A stretch of 10,064 bases of DNA from positions 1 through 10,064 of the forward strand of contig QMRZ01000047.1 of NCBI GenBank assembly GCA_003649495.1. Direction: 5' to 3'. The translations under genes and the position numbers were made by a program. Positions 1-4,546 of the stretch are shown here, piece after piece. Each line of letters starts with the position of its first letter. Position 1 is the stretch's first letter. This stretch comes from Thermoprotei archaeon. Lineage in GTDB: Archaea; Thermoproteota; Thermoprotei; Thermofilales; Thermofilaceae. The notes under the pieces were generated by a model, which saw nothing but the letters and a program-made list of their open reading frames with translations, was not told where the DNA came from and did not search any database.

Positions 1-77
1 GCCCTCTCGGCCTTGGGCTCAACCTCGGGATCATACAGCAGGGGGTACAGGAACACGTTAGCGTCTAGGTACACCAT
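1..77 (-). CDS. vapC: VapC-like PIN-domain toxin, N-terminal fragment cut by window edge
   Basis: Only the first 25 or so residues are inside the window. They begin MVYLDANVFLYPLLYD, the usual start of an archaeal PIN domain: a hydrophobic strand followed by the first metal-binding Asp (D5) in YLDAN. The ATG (77-75) is preceded by a GGAGAGG Shine-Dalgarno (79-85). The gene overlaps the end of the AbrB-type antitoxin by 20 nt, the standard antitoxin-first layout of vapBC operons. By family knowledge it would be a Mg-dependent ribonuclease neutralised by the upstream protein. The catalytic core beyond D5 cannot be seen, so whether the toxin is intact is unknown. Confidence 0.8.
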   Translation of the reverse strand, partial: MVYLDANVFLYPLLYDPEVEPKAER

Positions 78-333
78 GCCTCTCCAGCACCTCCTCCTCC
101 AGCAGAGCCTTCAAGTCGACCTTCTCCTTCAGCTTCTTGTCTCGAGGCACACAGCTCGCGAACTCCTCTACCACGCTCTCCGGGCTTAGCTCGGGCTTAA
201 GCCTCACAACACCACCTTCCTCAACCTCGAAGACTACCCGGGAGCCAGGCTTCAGGCCCAGCAGGTCCCTCACCTCCTTTGGTATCACTACCTGTCCCTT
301 AGGACCCACGACCCTGACGAACCTCACAACCAT
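58..333 (-). CDS. vapB: AbrB/SpoVT (swapped-hairpin) VapB antitoxin
   Basis: A 91-residue protein. Residues 3-47 form a classic AbrB/MazE-type DNA-binding fold: VRVVGPKGQVVIPKEVRDLL, then a GLKPGSRVVFEVEEGG turn and strand. The charged, helical tail (about 50-91) is where such antitoxins normally grip the PIN toxin. It starts at ATG 333-331 and overlaps the downstream PIN gene by 20 nt, so the two are translationally coupled. By family knowledge it binds its own promoter and inactivates the cognate VapC. The promoter is not sharp: AT-rich sequence lies around 343-365 (minus strand CTCTTAACC and AGTAATAC), with no long palindrome at the expected TATA position. A generic AbrB regulator is possible, but the PIN neighbour makes an antitoxin by far the likeliest reading. 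Confidence 0.88.
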   Translation of the reverse strand: MVVRFVRVVGPKGQVVIPKEVRDLLGLKPGSRVVFEVEEGGVVRLKPELSPESVVEEFASCVPRDKKLKEKVDLKALLEEEVLERHGVPRR

Positions 334-408
334 CAGTTATACCATAAGGTTAAGAGTATTACTATAGGTTCCTACTGGATAAGGAGACTCTCGAAGTTTG
401 ACACGCCT

Positions 409-424
409 AGCTTAAGGTTAAGCT
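409..424. repeat. 16-bp near-perfect palindrome between two vapBC modules
   Basis: AGCTTAA-GG-TTAAGCT has perfect 7-bp arms around a 2-bp spacer. It lies just beyond the stop codon of the truncated PIN gene and about 76 bp upstream of the AbrB-type vapB start. It is too far from that start to overlap its TATA box. It could be a protein-binding site, a scar of rearrangement or a short terminator-like hairpin. The arms resemble the CTTAA...TTAAG arms of the palindrome at 2395-2414. The AAGGTTAAG core recurs near 345-353. Confidence 0.5.
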
Positions 425-427
425 GTG

Positions 428-727
428 TCACAGGCGCCACATCGCTCGGCAGTATACTGCACGCCATGCGCTAGGATGAGCGGTTATGTCCACTACAGCT
501 ACGTAGCCTGAGGCTATTAACTGGCTGACGCGCCTGGCAGCCTCCTCCCAGCCCAGCTTCCTACAGAGCACGTACTTGGCCTCCACTATCGCTAGCTCAG
601 TAGCGTACCCGAATAGCTCTCCGCTGAGCAGCTTATCCCTGACTAGGGCTCCGCCGGGCGTTGAGAGGAGCAGCTCAAGTAGGACGCTGGCGTCAAATGC
701 TATACTTCCTCTTAGCTCTCTCCTCAT
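428..727 (-). pseudogene. C-terminally truncated VapC-like PIN protein
   Basis: A 99-residue product from ATG 727-725, which has a GGAGGAGGG Shine-Dalgarno directly upstream. The PIN start is clear: IAFDASVLLELL with metal-binding D12, then YATELAIVEAKYVL with the second acidic residue E49. After VAVVDIT (76-82) the protein runs AHPSAWRAVYCRAMWRL and stops. Typical archaeal VapCs are about 125-140 residues and continue here with a LADxxxxALA block carrying the remaining acidic residues. That block is absent, and I could not find it in another frame just downstream. The gene is therefore probably truncated and inactive as a nuclease, although the antitoxin in front is intact. It overlaps that antitoxin by 35 nt. 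Alternatively it is a short divergent PIN variant that works as a binding protein. Confidence 0.65.
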
Positions 728-947
728 CCCTCCTCCTCTCCCTATACAACTCTTCAATCACCTCCTCTGGTAGGGGTACTGGCGAGCACGCCATCAGCAG
801 CAGGTCGGGCCGCTTCCCCTTAGCCTCCCTCAGGAGGTTGGCTATCGCCTCATCCAAGCTTACCTTCCTCCCCAGCTTAGCCTGTAATTCAGCGGCGTAG
901 CGCAGGAGCTCCCTCTTAGTGCTCTCAGAGACTCTTATCACAGGCAT
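693..947 (-). CDS. vapB: VapB-like antitoxin (archaeal type)
   Basis: An 84-residue protein. Residues 1-43 (MPVIRVSESTKRELLRYAAE, then a helix ending SLDEAIANLLREA) fit the archaeal VapB type: a short DNA-binding strand followed by helices, as in RHH/CopG-like antitoxins. The tail (about 60-84) is highly charged (EEVIEELYRERRRDEERAKR) and should be the toxin-binding part. The ATG at 947-945 lies about 28 nt from the centre of a TATA box, so the transcript is probably leaderless. Its promoter carries a strong palindrome (953-974), consistent with autoregulation. The downstream PIN gene overlaps by 35 nt but is truncated, so this antitoxin may now be an orphan regulator. Confidence 0.82.
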   Translation of the reverse strand: MPVIRVSESTKRELLRYAAELQAKLGRKVSLDEAIANLLREAKGKRPDLLLMACSPVPLPEEVIEELYRERRRDEERAKRKYSI

Positions 948-952
948 TTACG

Positions 953-974
953 TATACATTGTATATAATGTATA
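953..974. promoter_or_regulatory. Palindromic operator overlapping the vapB promoter
   Basis: Arms TATACATT (953-960) and AATGTATA (967-974) are exact inverted copies around GTATAT. The symmetry continues through the centre except for one base pair. The minus-strand TATA box CTTTATATA (971-979) shares the distal arm and lies about 28 nt from the vapB ATG. A protein bound here would block TBP, the expected layout for VapB or VapBC autorepression. The symmetry and spacing are seen directly; the binding protein is inferred. Confidence 0.7.
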
Positions 975-1002
975 TAAAGTTGACAGTTCGGCGGGATTCA
1001 GG

Positions 1003-2157
1003 CTACGTGAAGGGGTTCTCGAAGCTTAGCACGACCCTCGCCACCTCTGGCCGCATCAGCTCGGGGGGTGGAGCCTCCCCCCTCCTTATCATCTCCCTCA
1101 GCCTAGTGCCGCTGACCCTGACCCTGTATTCCTCGCTGTGTGGGCATATCTTCTCGTTCACGAAGCCGCCGCACTTCTCGCAGTAGAAGGCCTCCCTGAT
1201 GAAGAGGGGTATGACGCCCAGGTCGGGGAACTCGCGGAATATCTCCCAGGCGTCGTAGGGGCCGTAGAAGTTGCCGACGCCCGCGTGGTCCCTGCCCACG
1301 ATGAAGTGGGTGCAGCCGAAGTTCTTCCTCACTATCGCGTGGTGCACTGCCTCCCTGGGGCCAGCGTACCTCATCGCCATCCTGAGCACTGCGAAGACGA
1401 TGGAGTCGCGGGGGAAGTAGTTGTCTATCAGGGCCTCGTAGGCCGCGACTATCACCTCATCCCTGTAGTCGCCCGGCTTCTTCCAGCCCACTAGGGGGTG
1501 GATTAGGAGGCCGTCCACAAAGGTTAGGGCGGCCTTCTGCACGTATTCGTGCCCCCTGTGTGGCACGTTCCGAGTCTGGAAGCCCGCTATAGTCCTCCAC
1601 CCCTTCTCCTCGAACAGCACCCTAGTCTCCTCGGGCCAGAGCGCGTACCTGCTGAATGGGTGGGGCAGGGGCTTGAAGAGCTCCAGCCGCCCCCCAATCA
1701 GGAGCTCGCCCATCTGCTCTAGCTTCGCCACGCCTGGGTGCCTCACATCCCTAGTCCCGTACACCTTGAGGGCGTACTCGCGCTTATCCCAGCCGTAGAC
1801 CTCCTCCACCCTCATCACGGCGAAGGGCTCGCCCCCGTAGCTGAGGGCCACCTCATCACCCTCCCCCACCCCAGCCAGCTCCTCCGGGCTCACTGGGAGG
1901 ACTATGGGTATGGTCCAGGGCGTGTCGTCAGCCAGCCTCATGTCGTCGAGCACGTGGAGGTAATCCTCCTGGACTAGGAATCCCTCCAGGGGGCTGTAGA
2001 CGCCCCTAGCTATGTTCTCAGCGTCAGCCGCGAGGTCTAGGGGGAGCTCGATGACGTGCATCTCGCGGGCCTCAGCTGCAAGCCTCTCAGCCCTAGCGCC
2101 CGTCGCCACCCTGCGCACTAGCCTCCCGCCATGGGGCCTCGAGACCACTGCTCCCAC
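1003..2157 (-). CDS. sat: Sulfate adenylyltransferase (ATP sulfurylase)
   Basis: A 384-residue, full-length archaeal ATP sulfurylase, making adenosine 5'-phosphosulfate and pyrophosphate from sulfate and ATP in the cytoplasm (reversible). Residues 1-150 are the PUA-like N-terminal domain (PHGGRLVRRV, then GVYSPLEGF at 52-60). The catalytic nucleotidyltransferase domain has QTRNVPHRGHEY (194-205, the HxGH-type motif) and GRDHAGVG (288-295). A zinc-binding knuckle (C326, C329, C338, H340) and SGTRLREM (349-356) follow, as expected for the non-fungal Sat family. The GTG start (2157-2155) gives the family's usual N-terminus. It lies one base after the stop of an RHH gene, so the two are co-transcribed and probably translationally coupled. 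No APS or PAPS reductase or APS kinase is in the window, so assimilatory versus energy-yielding use cannot be decided. Confidence 0.97.
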   Translation of the reverse strand: MGAVVSRPHGGRLVRRVATGARAERLAAEAREMHVIELPLDLAADAENIARGVYSPLEGFLVQEDYLHVLDDMRLADDTPWTIPIVLPVSPEELAGVGEGDEVALSYGGEPFAVMRVEEVYGWDKREYALKVYGTRDVRHPGVAKLEQMGELLIGGRLELFKPLPHPFSRYALWPEETRVLFEEKGWRTIAGFQTRNVPHRGHEYVQKAALTFVDGLLIHPLVGWKKPGDYRDEVIVAAYEALIDNYFPRDSIVFAVLRMAMRYAGPREAVHHAIVRKNFGCTHFIVGRDHAGVGNFYGPYDAWEIFREFPDLGVIPLFIREAFYCEKCGGFVNEKICPHSEEYRVRVSGTRLREMIRRGEAPPPELMRPEVARVVLSFENPFT

Positions 2158-2158
2158 C

Positions 2159-2386
2159 CTAGAGGTAGCCGAGCTTCCTTAGCCTCTCTATTATCGCCCT
2201 CCTCTCCTCCTCCCCGAAAACCTCTCCCCCCTTCTCAGCCTCGTACTGGGCCACCACCTCCCTGAGCACGTAGGTGACGAAGCTGGAGACGCTGGTGAAG
2301 CCCGTCCCCTCTATCAATCGCTTAATCCTCTCGTAGAGGGTCACGGGGATTGAGACTGTCGTGTACCTACCCTTACTCCCGCTCAC
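2159..2386 (-). CDS. Ribbon-helix-helix (CopG-type) protein in the sat operon
   Basis: A 75-residue protein. The RHH fold is visible: a strand RYTTVSIPVTLYERI (7-21), a helix, a turn at GFTSVSSFVTYVLREVV (29-45), then a charged linker and a C-terminal helix ending ERLRKLGYL. It is a clear paralogue of the protein at 3183-3389, sharing GF-SV, a hydrophobic helix and the LR-LGY end. The GTG start is about 25 nt from the TATA-like arm of a palindrome at 2395-2414, so the mRNA is probably leaderless. The stop is one base before the sat GTG. RHH proteins of this kind are dimeric DNA-binding repressors or antitoxins. Because the only partner is sat and there is no toxin, a role as operon regulator is the most natural inference, but the ligand, if any, is unknown. 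Confidence 0.8.
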   Translation of the reverse strand: MSGSKGRYTTVSIPVTLYERIKRLIEGTGFTSVSSFVTYVLREVVAQYEAEKGGEVFGEEERRAIIERLRKLGYL

Positions 2387-2394
2387 GCCTCAAC

Positions 2395-2414
2395 CTTAAT
2401 TAAATGTAATTAAG
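2395..2414. promoter_or_regulatory. Palindromic operator/promoter of the RHH-sat operon
   Basis: CTTAATTA (2395-2402) and TAATTAAG (2407-2414) are perfect 8-bp inverted arms separated by AATG. The distal arm reads CTTAATTA on the minus strand, centred about 25 nt upstream of the GTG at 2386, so it is the likely TATA box. The site lies immediately past the stop codon of the protease gene (2417) and gives the sat operon its own promoter. A dimeric RHH protein is the obvious candidate to bind it. Confidence 0.68.
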
Positions 2415-2416
2415 CT

Positions 2417-2872
2417 TTACTCCGGGACCCTCACCTCGACTACCCTCCCGTCCAGAGCTAGCACGAGCCTGTTGAGGACCTCCCTCCCCAGCAGCACCTC
2501 CTCCGAGAGGAGCTCGGGCTCCACTGGGATGTAGACTCGGCACTCGCCCAGCCCTACCCATCCTCCACCCGGCTCTAGGAGGCTGAGCCTGGCGACGTAC
2601 ACCTCGCACGCGACTCTGCCGTAGAGGGGGCTCTCGAGGTACTTGACCCGCATGGGCTTAAGGCCCCTGAAGAGGCGCACGACCTCCAGGTTGGGGTACA
2701 CGCCGCCGTCAAAGCCCGTGTCAACCACTGCTGGCCCACGCCCCCGGCGGCCCTCCACCTCCAGCATTATCGTCACGACCGGTATATCGGGTATCCTCTC
2801 GCCCTCGCTATCCACGCCATCCCTCTCGTAGGCGTACCTCACCGCCCTAGGCCTCGATGACCCACTCCCCAT
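2417..2872 (-). CDS. Retropepsin-like clan AA aspartic protease (DTGF type)
   Basis: About 151 residues from ATG 2872-2870, which has GGAGGAG a few bases upstream. A GTG at 2842 just after the RHH stop is the alternative start. The catalytic motif is VVDTGFDGGVYP (49-60) with D51, and a second acidic residue D55 as in the archaeal and bacterial clan AA family with DTGF. Near the C-terminus LLGREVLNRLVLALDG (127-142) matches the hydrophobic-hydrophobic-Gly flap partner of retropepsin-like folds, which act as homodimers. There is no signal peptide, so it is cytosolic. It overlaps the upstream RHH gene by 26 nt, like an antitoxin-toxin pair. The substrate is unknown. The upstream RHH protein is a candidate, but nothing in the sequence proves it. 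Confidence 0.8.
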   Translation of the reverse strand: MGSGSSRPRAVRYAYERDGVDSEGERIPDIPVVTIMLEVEGRRGRGPAVVDTGFDGGVYPNLEVVRLFRGLKPMRVKYLESPLYGRVACEVYVARLSLLEPGGGWVGLGECRVYIPVEPELLSEEVLLGREVLNRLVLALDGRVVEVRVPE

Positions 2873-3104
2873 GCAGCCTCCTCCCCACCCTCCGGGGAGA
2901 CCTGAGCCTGAGAGCACCTGTGACCTTCAGCTTCCAGAGCGCGGTGGGGTACTCCTTCTCTCCCCCTGGCAGGAGCCCCCTCCTCAAGAGGTAGCTCCTC
3001 ACAGCTATTGCCACTAGCTCACTCCTGCTGACGCCCTCCTCCCTCGCTAGCTTGTCCAATGCCCTCAGGAGGTCATCGGGTATGCTCACGCTTATCCTGG
3101 CCAC
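2847..3104 (-). CDS. Ribbon-helix-helix (CopG-type) protein paired with the protease
   Basis: An 85-residue protein with a textbook RHH N-terminus: ARISVSIPDDLLRALDKLAR (2-21), then EEGVSRSELVAIAVRSYLL (22-40). The rest (44-85) is basic and tryptophan-bearing (YPTALWKLKV, LRSPRRVGRR) and unlike a simple CopG tail. The GTG start at 3104-3102 lies about 26 nt from a TATA-like CTTATTACA that forms half of a 17-bp palindrome. The 3' end overlaps the aspartic protease. It is most probably an autorepressor and partner of the protease in an antitoxin-like role. It differs from the other two RHH proteins here, lacking their LR-LGY tail. Confidence 0.82.
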   Translation of the reverse strand: MARISVSIPDDLLRALDKLAREEGVSRSELVAIAVRSYLLRRGLLPGGEKEYPTALWKLKVTGALRLRSPRRVGRRLHGEWVIEA

Positions 3105-3116
3105 GGGTATTACTGA

Positions 3117-3133
3117 TTATTACATTGTAATAA
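3117..3133. promoter_or_regulatory. 17-bp perfect palindrome at the RHH-protease promoter
   Basis: TTATTACATTGTAATAA is symmetric about T3125. The minus-strand TATA-like CTTATTACA (3126-3134) covers its distal half and sits about 26 nt from the GTG at 3104. It also lies some 20 bp upstream of the divergent plus-strand TATA box at 3153, so one bound repressor could affect both directions. The core TACATTGTA also occurs in the palindrome at 953-974. Confidence 0.72.
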
Positions 3134-3152
3134 GTGTTGTGAAGCCGCCTCC

Positions 3153-3159
3153 TTTATAT
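3153..3159 (+). promoter_or_regulatory. TATA box for the plus-strand RHH gene
   Basis: TTTATAT preceded by a C/G-rich BRE-like stretch, centred about 27 nt upstream of the GTG at 3183. This spacing implies a leaderless transcript. Confidence 0.65.
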
Positions 3160-3182
3160 CCCACCACGCCGCCTCTAGCCGC

Positions 3183-3389
3183 GTGAGCGAGAAGGTTGAG
3201 GTGCGGATATCGAGGGAATTGTACGAGAAGGCTAAGAAGTACATCGAGGAGATGGGGGGCTTCAAGAGCGTCGACGAGCTAGTCGAGTTCGTGCTCCAGG
3301 AGCTGCTGAGCGAGGAGGGGGGAGGGGAGCTGAGCCCCGAGGAGGAGGAGAAGGTTAAGGAGAGGCTGAGAGCCCTGGGCTACATCTAG
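3183..3389 (+). CDS. Ribbon-helix-helix (CopG-type) protein
   Basis: A 68-residue protein. The strand EKVEVRISRELYEKAKKYIE (3-22) and helix GGFKSVDELVEFVLQELL (25-42) form an RHH fold. It is followed by an acidic linker (EEGGGELSPEEEE) and a terminal helix ending ERLRALGYI. It is a paralogue of the RHH protein before sat (2159-2386), matching across the helix and the LR-LGY tail. The start is the GTG at 3183, leaderless from the TATA box at 3153-3159. The next gene, 54 nt downstream, has its own promoter, so the two are not obviously an operon. It is likely a small transcriptional regulator with unknown target, possibly the same operator set as its paralogue. Confidence 0.8.
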   Translation: MSEKVEVRISRELYEKAKKYIEEMGGFKSVDELVEFVLQELLSEEGGGELSPEEEEKVKERLRALGYI

Positions 3390-3394
3390 GCCCG

Positions 3395-3398
3395 TTTT
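3395..3398 (+). terminator. Possible short T-run terminator
   Basis: A T-run (CCCGTTTTCT) just after the RHH stop at 3389 and before the next promoter. Archaeal termination often uses such runs, but this one is short, so the call is weak. Confidence 0.25.
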
Positions 3399-3411
3399 CT
3401 CTGGGAGCGTC

Positions 3412-3421
3412 AAGTTAAAAG
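3412..3421 (+). promoter_or_regulatory. TATA box for the ornithine cyclodeaminase-family gene
   Basis: AAGTTAAAAG centred about 27 nt upstream of the GTG at 3444. No Shine-Dalgarno lies between them, so the transcript is probably leaderless. It closely resembles the uS2 promoter at 9549-9556. Confidence 0.65.
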
Positions 3422-3443
3422 CCCCAGCCCCGCAGCGGGTAGC

Positions 3444-4460
3444 GTGGCGGTGAGGCTGCTGAGGGCCGGGGATGTCGCCAGCCTAGTCAAGCGCATCGGC
3501 GTTGGCGAGTTCCTCGACGGGCTTATCGAGAGGCTGGAGGAGTGCCTCAGGAGGTGGCGTGAGTTCAGGATGGTGCCCCGCCCCAGCTTCTACTACCCGA
3601 TGGGCGTGATGGAGGTGATGCCCGTGAGCGACGACGAGTACTACGCCGTGAAGATCGTGAATGGGCACCCCGGGAACCCGGGGAGGGGGCTCCTCTCCGT
3701 GGTGGCCGTGGGGGTGCTGGCTGAGGTGGGGACTGGCTACCCCCTCATGATAGCCGACGCCACGCTCCTCACCGCCCTCAGGACAGCTGCTGCGAGCGCA
3801 GTAGCCACCAAGTACCTCGCCAGGCTGGATAGCGGGGTCCTGGGCATAGTGGGCACGGGGGCGCAGTCCGAGTTCCAGTGCGTCGCGGTGAGCAGAGTGA
3901 GGCCGGTGGAGGAGGTCGTGTACTTCGACCTAGACCCGCGCGCAATGGAGAAGTTCGAGAGGAACATGATGGGCTTCAGGCTCAGGAGGGCTGGGAGCGC
4001 CAGGGAGGTCGCGGAGGCGTCCGACATCCTCATCACCGCCACTGCGGGGAGGGGGAGGCGCAGAGTCGTGAGGAGGGAGTGGGTGAGGCCGGGCACTCAC
4101 ATAAACGCGATAGGCGGCGACGCCCCAGGCAAGACTGAGCTCGACCCGGAGATCCTGAGGAGTGCGAAGGTAGTCGTGGAGTACCTGGAGCAGGCCAGGG
4201 TGGAGGGGGAAATCCAGAACGTGGGGCCCGAGGCAGTCTACGCGGAGCTCTGGGAGATCGTGTCAGGCGCCAAGCCCGGCAGGACCAGCCGGGAGGAGAT
4301 CACAGTCTTCGACTCAGTCGGCATAGCGCTGGAGGACTGGGCCGCCCTCACCTACACGTACGAGCTCGCCAGGGAGCACGGCGTGGGCCTCGAGGTGGAC
4401 CTCCTCCCAGCCCTCAGCAACCCCAAGGACCTCTACTCCATGATCCGGCGTGAGGCGTAA
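3444..4460 (+). CDS. Ornithine cyclodeaminase / mu-crystallin family protein
   Basis: A 338-residue, full-length member of the NAD(P)-dependent ornithine cyclodeaminase/alanine dehydrogenase/mu-crystallin family. The substrate domain has YYAVKIVNGHPGNP (67-79, K70) and LTALRTAAASAVATKYLA (109-126, R113). The Rossmann domain has GIVGTGAQSEFQ (134-145). INAIGGDAPGKTEL (220-233) carries D226. K70, R113 and D226 line up with the ornithine-binding and catalytic residues known from the Pseudomonas enzyme. The GGDxPGKTEL form is typical of true ornithine cyclodeaminases rather than alanine dehydrogenases, so ornithine to proline plus ammonia is favoured. FDSVGIALEDWAA (289-301) closes the fold. It could supply proline where the usual ProABC route is missing. 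Other amino or imino acid substrates remain possible. Confidence 0.88.
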   Translation: MAVRLLRAGDVASLVKRIGVGEFLDGLIERLEECLRRWREFRMVPRPSFYYPMGVMEVMPVSDDEYYAVKIVNGHPGNPGRGLLSVVAVGVLAEVGTGYPLMIADATLLTALRTAAASAVATKYLARLDSGVLGIVGTGAQSEFQCVAVSRVRPVEEVVYFDLDPRAMEKFERNMMGFRLRRAGSAREVAEASDILITATAGRGRRRVVRREWVRPGTHINAIGGDAPGKTELDPEILRSAKVVVEYLEQARVEGEIQNVGPEAVYAELWEIVSGAKPGRTSREEITVFDSVGIALEDWAALTYTYELAREHGVGLEVDLLPALSNPKDLYSMIRREA

Positions 4461-4461
4461 T

Positions 4462-4520
4462 CCTCGTGTAATAGCTGTGTAACTCCACCTTAGTAGGCGG
4501 CAAGTCCCCGCCTTACGAGG
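4462..4520 (+). other. Potential structured RNA element before the thymidylate synthase-like gene
   Basis: The gap can fold as an outer stem CCTCGT (4462-4467) with ACGAGG (4515-4520). Inside is a hairpin AGGCGG (4495-4500) with CCGCCT (4508-4513) and a 7-nt loop. AGGCGG can instead pair with CCACCT (4485-4490, one mismatch, 4-nt loop). Two mutually exclusive hairpins before a Shine-Dalgarno are switch-like. It is not a tRNA: too short, and without canonical T-loop bases. No known riboswitch class was recognised. Seen only as base complementarity. Confidence 0.35.
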
Positions 4521-4532
4521 TTATCAACCCGT

Positions 4533-4538
4533 GGGGAG
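4533..4538 (+). promoter_or_regulatory. Shine-Dalgarno GGGGAG before the GTG at 4547
   Basis: GGGGAG with 8-nt spacing supports the GTG at 4547 as the start. It shows that this gene, unlike many neighbours, is translated from a leadered message, probably read through from the upstream gene. Confidence 0.5.
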
Positions 4539-4546
4539 ACTAAAGC

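Noticed and set aside
1138..1977. Plus-strand open frames opposite sat
   Set aside because: They are antisense shadows of a fully conserved ATP sulfurylase, common in GC-rich genomes.
2400..2609. Minus-strand frame of 69 codons inside the protease gene
   Set aside because: It is an overlapping frame in GC-rich DNA with Gly/Ala/Arg-rich, low-complexity content. The protease frame carries the conserved DTGFDG motif and fits the neighbours.
4462..4520. tRNA-like fold in the gap before the TS-like gene
   Set aside because: It is too short (59 nt), lacks a T-loop TTC and a plausible anticodon arm, and is better described as nested stems.
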